A stretch of DNA of 64,000 nucleotides from Brassica napus (Eukaryota; Streptophyta; Magnoliopsida; Brassicales; Brassicaceae): contig NC_063436.1 of the NCBI RefSeq assembly GCF_020379485.1, positions 37,949,512-38,013,511 of the forward strand, given 5' to 3'. Shown in pieces: positions 11,363-22,924 of the stretch; positions within the stretch are counted from its first letter, which is position 1; each line of letters begins with the position of its first letter. Position numbers and translations under genes: made by a program. Below the pieces are notes generated by a model. That model had not been told where the DNA came from. It did not search any database and saw only the letters and a list, made by a program, of their open reading frames with translations.

Positions 11363-11618
11363 ACTCCCTCAGACTTACACTTTTGCTTGTCCTCAAGCAA
11401 AACAAACATGCAGTCTCTCTGAAAGAGGTTTGAAAACAGCAGGGACTTACAGATTTAAAACATAGAAATCATCACCTCTACAATTTCGCAAACCACATCT
11501 AAAAAGTCCTAATCACAAAAGCACATTATGCAATATCCTAGATTAGCAACCAATTTCAACTAGTCTACAACTCAGCAAATCATGTTTCACATTCCCCTCT
11601 ACCAACCTCATTTCTTAG
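11363..11618 (-). mobile_element. A3 tail fragment with PPT
   Basis: Begins with a polypurine tract read on minus (11,363-11,376) and continues with the same non-coding tail as 918-1,170 of A1. It stops at 11,618 where element D1 begins. No gene. Confidence 0.7.
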
Positions 11619-14600
11619 TGTGGGAACCGAAATTCACCCCTGTCGATTTCCGTAAAATAAGGAACTTAGAGAAAACCCTAATTTCCCAGAGGACCTGGAT
11701 CTCTGTGAGAGCCAACGACAAGTAACCAAATAAATGCGAAAAATATGAAAAGACATGATAAAACGAATTTATAAAGAAAGTAGATCTTATTTCGAATTTG
11801 CGTAAGAGCGTTGCGATCATTACATGAGATTACAAAGGCTTTGGCCGCAGGGACCGTCAGCGATTTACCTAGTTCTAGCAATATAAAACCCTAAACCTAG
11901 TTGAGTCGCAGCTCGATAACAAAAGACGAAAAAGATATGAAAAAGACTTTGATTGATTTCGGACTGAACCTTATGAAAAGCTGCCTACGTACCCCTTTCG
12001 AGGATCAAGCCGAGCGTAGTTCAATTGGTAGAGCTGGACAAGAGATCGAACTGCCTAGGCGAGTTCGTCTAGTGATTGAGTGCCATCATAGAAACCGAAC
12101 TTGTCGAGAAATAAGCCTTCTCTTCTTATGTCCTTGGCCTTCTGTTTATATACTCCCTCCTTAGGCGGTTTAGTCCTTCCTTTTCACCCAGATTCGAGAC
12201 TATCGGAAATCTTCCATTTATCTCGATCTTTCCATTTTTCTTCGGAAAACTTCTATTTATCTTCAAACTTGACATTTATCTTCAAACTTGACATTTATGT
12301 TCTTTCTGCGAGTAAATAGTCAAACCGTCATCGTATCTTTGGGCTGGACTTCGTCTAAAGTCGCGAGTGGGCTTTTATCGCGTTTTAGGACTTTCCGAGC
12401 CGTTTTTGTAATTTAACCGTTTCACGATTTTAGACGAGATCGTTTCCTGATACGATGCCGTTTTTATAAAACGTCTCGAGCTAATCGTATAGTTTTGACA
12501 ATGTACGATGTTCCGTATAATCGTTGCCGTTTTATACGATCATCTCGAATTCTTATGAGAAAATAAGACTTTTTATTGTGAAGGCTGCCTACGTACCCTA
12601 TTGAAGGGATCAAGCCTTTCGTAGTTCGTCTTGGAGTTAAGGTTCGTATGACCTGTTTCCCAGTGAGACCTTTACAGTTTAGTTATGTGTTGTGTAGAAA
12701 TTATCGAGCATATTGACGTCGATGGCATCTTGCATTAGACCTTTGTCGGCCTTGAGACTAGCCTCGTAGGCTGTTTGCTCTGGCCGAGTGTGGCTGTTAT
12801 GGTTTTTGGACTGGCCGTATGTGGCTCGGAGTCCTTGCCTCTTTGCGGCTTTATTATAAATGGATAATCAGTTTGCGTTTTTAAGAGTGTGTTTTTATTC
12901 GTATGAATGTAGAGGGAAGAATATGAGTTGTCGTCTCATAGTCTAACTCTTTTTGTAGATCGCCCTGTTCGTTTGCGCGTTCCGGAATGTTTCAAAATTC
13001 GGTGAGCGTTTAGATATGAACCAAGAGACATGCCTTTAGGATCTCGAATCATGCCTTGAGACGTTATAGACCAGTGTGCTGGGTTTAGGGCAAGACCTAG
13101 GTTTAGTTTCGGTTTGAGGCTTTGCGATGACTAGTCGGCTTTCGTTTTGCCTGTTGTGATTTCAACCTGATTCCGTACCGATTTAGAGTCCGCGATAGGT
13201 TATCGGCTTATACGACTCGTCTGGTCGGAATCGAGCACCCCGAAGGTGCTGACCAAAATTTGGATTTCTTTATAGTGCTATTACCCTTGTGTCGGGTGTA
13301 TGAGAGCTATCTCTGTGAGATAACTTAAGTTTGTTTAGGACTGTTGCGAGTTTGTTGTGATCAGCAACAAACTTAGGTGGTAGATGTTACCGTTTCTTGG
13401 ACCTTCGCGAAGGATACGTATCTTATGAAGTTTTGTATGTTTTATAGTCGCGGATGGACTGTTGGGTCTTCCAAGAAAATAGTTTTATCGAGGAAGGTAT
13501 TTTTGTCGAAAAACTGTTCTTTAGGCGTCTGCGACGTCTCGCAATGTCGAAGATTGGTTTATATTTCATATGTCGCGTTCCGTGTTCGAAACGTTTGCGG
13601 GCTCGAAGATGTTGCGTGGTGTTGCGAAGGTTTTGTCTTAACCCTGCTTTGCAGGAACTCTTGGATTTGCTTGCGTACATTCGCAGCCAAAGCTTATGTT
13701 CCTGTTTGGATGTCAAGTAGTTTGATTCATGCTAGAGAAATTAGGACCGAGGGGTCGCGTAAATGTTTCCCCGAAACGAAGCGCCTTTAATTACAGTGCT
13801 TTGTGAAGTGTTGACCTTCCGAGATATTTTTCATATATCTTAAAGATAACTCGTACGGCTCCAGGAGCTTTGTTACGAGTGTTTTCTTACACGTCGGGTT
13901 TTGTAGGCAACTCGCTTCGGAAATAGAGTGAATTGTGAGAATGTAAAACTTAGTCGATTTTCGACAAGTTTACGTTGTCCGTTGAATGTTTTGGCTTGGC
14001 GCGAAGGTTGTATTCAGCCGCATAGCGAAGGACGTAGTTGGTAAATAATTAGGCCATGACACTTTCGTGCTATCCATAAGGTCGAGTTGGTTCGGATTGC
14101 CCATAAAGGGGAGGCCGTAACCTAGCTCGTCATCGAAGTGAAGCGTGATAGGACAAGGGCCAAGTAGCGTTTGTCGAGATTGATATTCCAAGTATGTCCA
14201 TGGTCGTAGGAAACGTTTTTCCGTTTTTAGGTTTGATTTATACGATGAAAGTTTCGTATAATCTTTCCTTTGTTCATATGGAAGTTTTTTCTTTTTTTAT
14301 CCGAGGGAGACAAAGCCTAAGAAGCTCGATGCAAAGCCCGTGCGGAGTCAGTCGCGGGGTGGTTTCATTCTTGGATGTAATCGAGAGGAATGAGAGCGGA
14401 TGCCCGTGAGCTGCAGGGCTAAAGAATGAGATCTTTCAGATCGTGGTGCGAGGAAACAACGTTTTAGATTGGTTGTCCAATGTCGGATCGTACGTCTTTG
14501 CTATATGGAAAATACTTTTCCCAAAACCTGTTAAGTTTACTTTCAAATGTTACTTCATACGTCAAGGTCTTCGACTATACGAAAGATTTCTTGCATAAGT

Positions 14601-14718
14601 AACGGGCGGCGAATTTAGTAAATTGACGCGACGTATGGAGATGTCAAAATAACGATGCTTCCACGAATTTTTGAGAAAAATCTTCCGCTTTGTTTCTGAT
14701 TTTTGAGAAACCTCTTCC
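11619..14718 (-). mobile_element. D1, truncated LTR-type element, non-coding
   Basis: Starts TGTGGGAACC like the solo LTR D2 (21,434) and shares with D2 and D3 the segments around 11,640-12,300. The homology includes the phrase CTGCCTACGTACCC, which recurs at 12,587. I find no RT, gag or integrase; the longest ORF (137 residues at 13,377) looks like chance. The right side ends at about 14,719 at an Athila B LTR fragment, with no TSD, so it is truncated. Minus orientation is inferred from the D2/D3 TATA element. Confidence 0.55.
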
Positions 14719-14961
14719 GCTTTGTTTACTACTCTTATTATTATGCAGTTCCATTCAGGATCTATGTCTTTTACTGCTTGCATCATGATCGAGTAGTGAT
14801 CTAGCTCGCCTAGGGTTGTTAGGGTGTTGAATTATGAGCTAAACATAGATAAGCTATTCTTAATTGTTCTTCGTTCATATTGTTCTTAAAGCTTCCATTA
14901 ATCTGATCACTTGATGTTAGATCCTAAGTTAATCGCCTAGCTAACCGCTTAATATCCCTGG
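14719..14961 (+). mobile_element. Athila B LTR fragment (left, deleted unit)
   Basis: Matches 27,672-27,913 of the B LTR, lacks the first part of the LTR, and has a further internal deletion near 14,950. It is joined at about 14,961 to protease-coding sequence through a short CCT overlap. Confidence 0.7.
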
Positions 14962-15120
14962 GCAGACCATTTCTATGCACTGTCGGAGCTATCATAGATG
15001 TGCAATAAGGAAAATTCGACCTCCACCTAGGAGACATTGTGATGAGGTTCGAGATGAATCAGATGCTCAAGAAACCCATGCTGGATGGACAAACCTTCAC
15101 TGTCCAAGAGGAGGGTGATC
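14962..15120 (+). pseudogene. Athila B protease fragment, left of insertion C
   Basis: Corresponds to 29,054-29,216 of the main B element (coding for the GRPFLCTVGAIID end of the protease and the following linker) with an in-frame TAA near 15,005. It is cut at 15,120 by element C and continues at 25,776. Confidence 0.75.
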
Positions 15121-17141
15121 TGTAACACCCCCGAACCGTTTTAGACATCGGTAAGTCAGTCGGGCAACAATCAAACAAGAACATGCCCGAACGACCTTCC
15201 TCTGCAAAGTCCGGAAGTGTCACAACGGGTTTAGAATAGACTTCCCAAGTCACAAAACATAATTCTGTAACCTAGAATATCCATTCAAAACTCGTTTCCT
15301 CTAATCTTTGGCCTGAGGCTTTGCAATCCGTACTGAATCATAGAGTTGTGTTAGGTTGGACTAACCTAATATCAGATTCAACCCGACACGAATATAAAAT
15401 ATACTTTATTCCATATATATAAAAAAACATGAAGTTCACAAGCCCGAAATATTATACATAGGGTCCATGGACGCAATCGAAAGTAAAACATACATTCATA
15501 TATCTTGAAAACGAGTCTTTAGCAAAAGATGTCCAATCTACACCAGCTCCTACAGTTCCGCGAGTGCTACTGTCTTTTCTACTGGTCACCTGCAAAAGGA
15601 TGTGAGGAGTGAGTGAACTAGTTTCACTCAGTGAGCCAGGGTTCCCTATCTAGCATATACAACTACCCGTCATTCTAAACCCAACCCCAAACACAAGCAA
15701 GACGGATAGTTCATCAATCAATAAAGCATGACCGATTTAAGCAATAAACCATTAAACCATAATAAATCAAAACACTCTTTATGAGTGTCACATCAATCGA
15801 CCATATATATACACACTCCTAGGACCCAACAGAATCATTCTTCCTCCACATATGGGACACCGGCAATCCCTTCACTATTACACCACACAGGCGTAGGCGC
15901 TCGGGAATCTCCCGGTCACGGTCCTCAATCGGAATCGCCGTGCCCCGGTCCTCTATCGGACTCGCCGGGGGCTGTCACATCCACGTGTGACACTCGGCCT
16001 TGGTGATCAAGCCAAGTTAAACCGAGCCCACCACTTTCCGGACCACGACCGGCTTAGTGGTACCATTTGAGGAAGCAACGACCTGCAAACTACTATTAGA
16101 ACCACCACGAGGTTCTCACACAACAGTACCAACACGAGGTACACGCTTTAACAACATATAATAATCACACAATCACAATAATCCGGGTGCTTTGACTAGT
16201 CTTGCTATCCACTTAGCCCAGACATCGTCTCAAGCCTCGGGTCCACAAACTGACACCTAGACCGGTCCGGCTATCCTAGCTCGGAAACCGTCTCCGATGT
16301 CAGGAACCTGCATTAAAAACTCGTTAACAAACAATTAACCGTGACTCACAGTGATTAACCGATGTGGCTTGACTTTCTGATTCCGGAAGCTGACCAAACC
16401 CTTTTTATTCTTCCAAATCCTCGTCTTGATTCTGTACCGTTAATTCCGCAATCTTGTAACTCTCTAAGCAGCTCCTTAAATTATTAATTTATTATTTTTT
16501 TTCTATTTCTTTTCTTCTTTTCTTTCTTCTCTTTATTTCTTTTCTCTTCTTGCTCTCCTTTCTTCTCTCTTGATCACGTAAGTGGTGAAATGGAAGAGGT
16601 TGACCTTCCTTTTATAGTTAACCAAGATCTATGAGGTGGTGACAAGTATCACACTCTCTCCTTCCCATCTTTGGCCACGTTTCCAAGACAATGACTCAGG
16701 TAAATCATTTGCTTTCAAGTTGGCCACGTGATACTCATAAGCATGAGCAAGCATATTATTTATTTTCTTCCATTCTTGTTTAGACACCTGATGATGACAA
16801 AGCAAGCCTGTATGATTCATTCTCCTTTCCTTCCCATCAAACACGTTGATTGCAACCAAGCCATAAGAAATATAAAATATTTCTTTATCTCTTTTTTTCT
16901 TCTCAGCTTGATTAATTAACCCAAACTTAGTAATCAAAACACCATTCTCATCGATCACTTTTCTCCTTTTAAAAGAAATAGCTTAATTATCCAATTAAGC
17001 TACTAACTTACTTTCAATGCATCGATCACTTCTTGTCTTTAGCTTTGTATTTTTCTTTCCAGAAAAATTTATTTCTGAGAATTTATTACGTTGAATTATT
17101 TATTTAAAAATAATTCTTTCTCAGAAAGACGGAATATTACA
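15121..17141 (-). repeat. element C 3' LTR (2,021 bp)
   Basis: TGTAACACCC...ATATTACA on plus. Nearly identical to 23,756-25,775, differing by a few percent by eye. A TATA box (TATAAAAGG on minus) is at 16,608-16,616. A CT-rich run lies at about 16,490-16,570. Confidence 0.9.
16629..16958 (-). CDS. 109-residue U3 ORF, 3' LTR copy
   Basis: Lies in the U3 part of the LTR, ending 12 bp upstream of the TATA box. It starts MIDENGVL and ends VILVTTS and has no signal peptide or recognised domain. The other LTR carries the same 109-residue ORF with about five substitutions and no stop. The full-length element RNA would carry this copy near its 3' end. It may be chance conservation in young LTRs. Confidence 0.35.
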   Translation of the reverse strand: MIDENGVLITKFGLINQAEKKKRDKEIFYISYGLVAINVFDGKERRMNHTGLLCHHQVSKQEWKKINNMLAHAYEYHVANLKANDLPESLSWKRGQRWEGESVILVTTS

Positions 17142-17176
17142 TCCTCCTCCCTTTATTAGAATTCGTCCCCGAATTC
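17142..17176 (-). other. element C PPT and adjoining inverted repeat
   Basis: Purine-rich AAAGGGAGGAGGA on minus touches the 3' LTR. Just upstream, 17,159-17,176 is GAATTCGGGGACGAATTC on minus, 7-bp inverted arms around GGGA. The same 18 bases stand next to the PPT of element F (62,233-62,250). It follows the pol stop at 17,178, so it is non-coding here. Confidence 0.7.
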
Positions 17177-17177
17177 T

Positions 17178-20100
17178 CTACGATGATCCCTTTTCTTCCA
17201 TCACTACATCTTCATGGAAGAATTCTGGATGCGATGCTTTGAATCTTGACTCATCCTCCCAGGTCACAATTACACGGTTTCGCTTACCCCAGAAGACTTG
17301 GACTTGAGGAATCTCTCGATTCTTTAGTTTTCGTATTCGACGTTCACCTATTCGGATCGGTCCCTTTGGATAAGTGAGGTTTGTTTGCAGGTTTTCGATT
17401 TGCTCTGTCTCAATAGTTTTGGAATCATGAACATGTTTCCGTAGCATTGATACGTGAAACACCGGATGTATCCGCATCTCTTCAGGAAGGTTGAGACGGT
17501 AAGCAACATCTCCGATTTGTTCTTCAATCTGGTAAGGCCCAATGAATCTTACCGCAAGTTTCCCGACTTTCCCGAATCGATCTTTTCCTTTCTGAGCTGA
17601 CACTTTCAGATAAACCCAATCACCAATACTGAACACCACTTCTCGCCTTGATTGATCGGCGTACTTCTTTTGTCTATCCTGCGCTTTTTTCATATTGGTT
17701 TGAATATTCTCCAACTTTTTCATCGTCTCTTCTACAATTCCGGGTCCAAACTCTCTTCTTTCTCCAACTTCGGTCCAACATAAAGGTGTTTTGCATGGCC
17801 TCCCATAAAGTGCCTCATATGGTGTCATACCTATGCTAGAATGAAAGTTGTTGTTGTAGGAGAACTCGATTAATGGTAAATGCTTTTCCCAGCTTCCCGC
17901 CCAATCCAATATACACATCCGCATCATATCCTCTATGGTTCGAATGGTTCTTTCGGTTTGGCCGTCTGTCTCGGGATGATATGCAGTGCTAATAAACAAC
18001 TTAGTTCCCACTGCTTTTTGTAACGCCTTCCAAAAATTTGAGGTGAATCTAGGATCTCGATCAGAGACTATATCTGTTGGCACACCATGCAACTTCACAA
18101 TCTGATCCACGTACATCTCTGCCAATACTTCTACCTTATCGGTTTCCTTCATAGGTAACAAGTGCGCCACTTTTGTCAGTCTGTCGACAATCACCCATAT
18201 TGCATTATTTGATCTTCCTCTAGCCGGCGGTAACCCAGTGATGAAGTCCATGGATATGGAATCCCATTTCCACTGAGGTACTGGTAAGCTTTGTAATAAT
18301 CCTCCTGGAATTTGATGCTCGACTTTGACTTGTTGACAAGTTTGACATTGAGCCACCCATCGCGCCACTGACTTCTTCATTCCTGGCCAATGATAATACT
18401 TTCGGATATCTCGATACATTTTCGTACTCCCGGGATGGATACTGAGTAACGAGTGATGCGCCGACTTCAAAATCTCATCTCGTAGCCCTTCTCCCTGTGG
18501 TACTGATATCCTCCCATTAAGTAAAACTGTACCATCTGCCGCCACATGATAGCCACTTGGGTTTGTACCTTCATGATTCTTGACTTCCTCGATGATTATC
18601 TTTAGCTTTTCATCACATTTTTCCCCTTTTCTGATCCGTGCGAGTAAACCTGCTTGGTTTACGGCACGCGTGCCTAAGGACTCACTTGGTTCTCCTTCAA
18701 TTGCCTGTAACGTCATCAACTTGAGTTCATTTGATAACGCTTCCACTTCCTTTCCAACATCGGACGCCAACTTTCTACGACTTAGTGCATCTGCGACAAC
18801 ATTAGCTTTGCCTGGATGATATTGAATCTTCAAGTCGTAATCCGCCACAAACTCCATCCATCGCCTTTGTCGGAGGTTCAAATCAGGCTATGTGAACAAG
18901 TACTTGAGACTCTTATGATCTGTGAATACTTCCACGACTTCTCCATATAAGTAGGATCTCCAAATCCTTAACGCAAACACCACTGCCGCCATTTCTAAAT
19001 CGTGTGTTGGGTAGTTCTCTTCATGTTTCCTGAGTTGCCTTGATGCATAAGCAATTACTTTGCCTTCCTGCATCAACACACAACCCAACCCAACCCTAGA
19101 AGCATCTGCGTACACAGTGTAAGGTTTACCTTGTTCAGGTAATGCCAATACCGGTGTTGTGGTCAAAGCTTTCTTCAGTCTCTGAAATGCTTCCACGGTT
19201 TCTTTTCCCCAGATGAACGGAACTCCTTTTCCAGTCAACTTCGTTAGGGGCTTAGCGATTGAAGAAAAGTCCTTGACGAACTTTCGATAATACCCGGCTA
19301 ACCCGAGGAAACTTCTTACCTCAGTTACCGTTGATGGCCTTTTCCATTCCTCGATGGCTTTCACCTTTTCCGAATCTACAGAAACTCCTTCTCCAGACAC
19401 TCGGTGCCCTAAGAATCAGATCTCTCTTTTCCAAAAAGAACACTTACTGAACTTTGCATACAGCCTCTGGTTTCTTAACCGTTCCAACACTAGCTTCAAG
19501 TGTGCTTTGTGCTCTACCTCTGTCTTGGAATATATTAAAATATCATCGATGAAGATTATCACGAACTTGTCGAGATAATCGTGGAAGACTTCATTCATCA
19601 ATCTCATGAAGGCCGCCGGTGCGTTAGTAAGTCCAAATGGCATTACGACAAACTCGTATTGTCCATAACGAGTACTAAACGCAGTCTTCATGAATCACCT
19701 TCTGAAATTGGAATCTGATGATAGCCCGATGCCAAGTCAATCTTTGAAAACCAACTTGCTCCCCTTAACTGATCAAAAATTCATCTATCCTTGGGAGAGG
19801 ATACTTGTCTTTGATTGTGATATTGTTGATTCCTCGATAATCAATACAAAGTCGCATGCTACCATCCTTCTTCTTGACAAATAAGACCGGAGCTCCCCAT
19901 GGTGAAGAGCTAGGTCTTATGAAACCTTTCTCCATTAAATCTTCAAGTTGTTTCTTCAACTCTGCTAACTCTGCAGGTGCCATGCGGTAAGGAGCCTTTG
20001 CTATTGGCTTAGCTCCAGGTTCCAAGTTAATTATGAAAGGGTTACTCCGAGGTGGAGGTAACTCTTTTAACGCCGCAAACACATCCTCAAACTCTTGTAC

Positions 20101-20597
20101 GACCGCAATATCCGAAATTATAACTCCATTGCTAGCGGGTCCTTCACTAGCAGTCACAGATTCCAGATACGCTTCTCCATCCTTAAGCAAATCTTCCACT
20201 CTCAAGGCAGCTACTAAAGACACTGACTTGCTTGGACTGATCCCGTAAAACACTATTTGCTGTTGCCCGTTGTCCTTGAACAAAATATGACCTTTTCCAC
20301 AATCTAATTGAGCCCAATAACTGGATAACCAATCCATGTCCAGAATAACATCATATCCTTTTAAGGGCACCACCAACAAATCTGCCAAGAACATCTTCTC
20401 GCAAATGACTAACGAAACTCTTCTGAGGCATTCTTTTGCTTGAAGGGTTTGGTCTCCGGGAGTCATCACAGCCACGTCCATCCTGTCAATCACAAATGAT
20501 CCCACAAACTCGGCAGCTACCTCAGGGGTCACAAAGCTATGTGTTGCCCCCGAGTCGAACAATACATGTGTGGGACGCCCTGCAACATGTAAAGTTC
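17178..20597 (-). pseudogene. element C protease-RT-RNase H-integrase
   Basis: Order on minus: protease with [11 protein letters not shown] (about 20,540), RT from about 20,000 with the FIDDIL active site near 19,550 (family usual Y/F-x-D-D), RNase H ([11 protein letters not shown] near 18,900), integrase with HHCC zinc finger ([12 protein letters not shown] ... CQTCQQ) and D-D-E residues in [16 protein letters not shown] and TERTIRTIE, and a chromodomain-like C-terminus ([19 protein letters not shown]). Breaks: single-base frameshifts in RT near 19,775 and 19,690, TGA near 19,416, and TAG at about 18,885 (CAG to TAG). Expression of a full polyprotein is therefore unlikely. It depends on removal of the intron at 20,598-20,715 to join gag. 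Confidence 0.85.
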
Positions 20598-20715
20598 CTG
20601 CCACAACATCAATATATATCAACAACATAAAAATTACCCAACAAAAATTAATCAATCCATCACAAGCAATCACACAACACAAAATCAATATAGTAAGGTT
20701 AAAGAACCCAAATAC
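20598..20715 (-). other. putative intron between gag and protease of C
   Basis: On minus the segment starts GTATTTGG after CACAG, ends TGTGGCAG before GAAC, and is 118 bp and T-rich as plant introns are. Unspliced RNA meets a TAA five codons in and so ends after gag. Splicing joins gag to protease in phase 1 with no residue lost. No transcript evidence is available. Confidence 0.6.
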
Positions 20716-21433
20716 CTGTGATGGGACCCTTAGATGGGCCTGGAGGTTTAGTATCCTCTAGTTCTAAAGCGTAAACTCTACCTCCTATAGCTTGCCTTTT
20801 TGGCGCTGGTGCGATTGCAGGTAGAGCTGGAGGAGGATGAACAGCGATTGGCGTAGCTGGGATAGGACGATTGACACTGCACTGGGTAGAGATGTGTCCT
20901 TTCTTTCCACACGTGTAGCATGTAGGATTGTAGGAGTTTGACTGAAAGGATCCAGGTTTCTTTCCTAAGCATTCACTTGACTTATGGCCTATCTTGCCAC
21001 AATAAAAGCATTTTCCTGTGAACAGAGATCGTCGACTTGGCCCTCCTGATTCCCTTTCCTTATCTTTACCCTTGAATGATCTTTGATTTCCACCATACTT
21101 TCCTTCTTGATGCTGCTTGGACTTTTTACTTTCCGCCTTCTCAGCTTCTAATCCGATCTCCATATTCACAGCCTTTTCCATTAGCTCGGTGAGACTCTCG
21201 TAGTTCCCGACTGCCAGTCTATTTTCTAACTCTTGTTTTAAACCAAACATAAAGTTGGATATCATGGTTTCTTCATCATCTTGTCCTCGCAGCACGTGTC
21301 GTCGCAGTCGCATGAACTCCGATTCATATTCTCTAACTGTCTTGTCTCCTTGTGCTAGGTTAGCAAACTGACGTTGAAGCCTTCGCTTGGACTCTGGGGT
21401 GAAATACTTGCGTTCAAATTCCTTTTTGAATGT
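20716..21433 (-). pseudogene. element C gag, C-terminal part
   Basis: Continues gag after the D2 insertion ([31 protein letters not shown]) and ends in nucleocapsid with two CCHC zinc knuckles: [14 protein letters not shown] and [14 protein letters not shown] near 21,000-20,880, then a Pro/Ala-rich linker. The frame is open through to the putative splice donor at 20,715. Capsid and RNA-packaging role is known for the family. Confidence 0.85.
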
Positions 21434-22919
21434 TGTGGGAACCAAAATTCGCACTGTCGATTTCCGTTTAAATAAGGAAACTAGGAAAACCCTAATTTCC
21501 CAGAGGTCCCGGATCTCTGCGAGAGTCAACGACAAGTGACCAAATATATGCGGAAATTATGAAAAGATAACAAACGAGTTTCGAGAAAACAGATGATCTT
21601 ATTTCGAGTCCGCGTAACAGCGTTGCGATCATTACAAGCGATCATGAAAGCTTTGGCCGCAAAGACTGTCAGCGAGTTACTTAGTTCTAGCGGCCTAAAA
21701 GCTCAAACCTAGTTGAGTCGCAGCTTGATAACGAAAGACGAAATAGATAAAGAAAAGGTTTTTGATTGATTTCGGACTGAACCTTGTTAAAGGCTGCCTA
21801 CGTACCCCTTTCGAGGATCAAGCCGAACGTAGTTCAATTGATAGAGCTGGACAAGAGATCGAACTGCCTAGGCGAGTTCGTCTAGTAATTGAGTGCCAGT
21901 CATAGAAACCGAACTTGTCGAGAATAAGCCTAAAGTTTCTAAGTGCGAAGAATTCCGAATCTAAAAAGTTCTCTCCTCCCTCTTGCTCCTCGCCTAGGAC
22001 TCCTTATATACTAGCTCCAAGGTCGGTTTACGCTTTTACTCTTCTGCCCTTAAACCGTCATAGCATAAAAATGGAGATATTCAATTTTTCCCGATCTTCA
22101 CAATTATCTTCAAAACTTCCGTATTTATCCGCGGAAACTTGACATTTATCCTTCCTTGTGGGCCAAGCGTAAACCATGCTGTGGTTTACGGGCTTTTGGT
22201 TAGGAAAATCATAGGATGGGCCTCGAGTCGTGTTTTAGGTCCCTTCGGGCCGTCTTCCGACTCGACACGTTTACTACGAGTTTTCCGCGGTTTCTAATCC
22301 GCTAAGTTTGATCGATGAATTAGAATGGCGGGAAACATGGACTGAGCTTGCTATGGTCTTCGGGAGATAGCGTTCGACGGTTTGACGAGAATGCAAGAAC
22401 TGGTGTCGTATCGATGTTCGGAAAGGTTCAATCGCTATACAGCGACCGAATTTTGGCTCGAGCCCGGTCGCTTCGTAGCGACCGAGCGGGACGAGCGCTC
22501 GGTCGCTAGGTAGCGACCGAGCTTTGGCTTGGGCTCGGTCGCTACGTAGCGACCGAGCTTGGCCGAGCTCGGTCGCTACGTAGCGACTGAGCTTTGGCTC
22601 GAGCTCGGTCGCTACGTAGAGACCGAGCGGGACGAGCGCTCGGTCGCTACCGAGCGGGACGATCGCTCGGTCGCTTCGTAGCGACCGAGCGGGACGGACG
22701 CTCGCTCGCTACGTAGCGACCGGGCTGTGTGCATGCTTGGTCGCCGCATATCGATCGAGCTTGGCTTGTCCGTGGTCCGATTGTGATTTGAACAAGATTT
22801 TACCGCAAGGCTCTTTGTAAAGATATCTTTACGAAGATTACTTTTTCGTAAAAATGTTAATGCTGATTTTTACGGACTTTTAGACATTGATTCCGTCGTG
22901 ACCGAGTTTGACCCCAACA
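21434..22919 (-). mobile_element. D2: solo LTR inserted in C gag
   Basis: A 1,486-bp TG...CA element flanked by the 5-bp duplication AATGT (21,429-21,433 and 22,920-22,924); removing it and one duplicate restores the gag reading frame. No coding capacity, PBS or PPT, so a solo LTR. A TATATAAGG box lies on minus at about 22,003-22,011, which suggests minus orientation. Related to D1 and D3. It carries a palindromic GC-rich array at 22,434-22,745. Confidence 0.85.
22434..22745. repeat. palindromic array, CGGTCGCTACGTAGCGACCG units
   Basis: Seven to eight copies of a perfect or near-perfect 20-bp palindrome (variants with AGGT, TCGT or CCGAG centres), separated by short GAGC-rich linkers such as GAGCGGGACGAGCGCTCGG. 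The GC content is far above the surroundings. Each unit could form a strong hairpin. A related form (GGTCGCTATGTAGCGACC) occurs three times in D3 near 40,970-41,175. Confidence 0.8.
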
Positions 22920-22924
22920 AATGT

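Noticed and set aside
13377..13790. 137-residue ORF in D1
   Set aside because: No recognisable domain, overlaps other frames equally open, absent from D2 and D3 as an ORF.
22434..22745. CRISPR-like array
   Set aside because: Units are palindromes with near-identical linkers, not repeats separated by unique spacers, and lie inside a plant LTR with a TSD.
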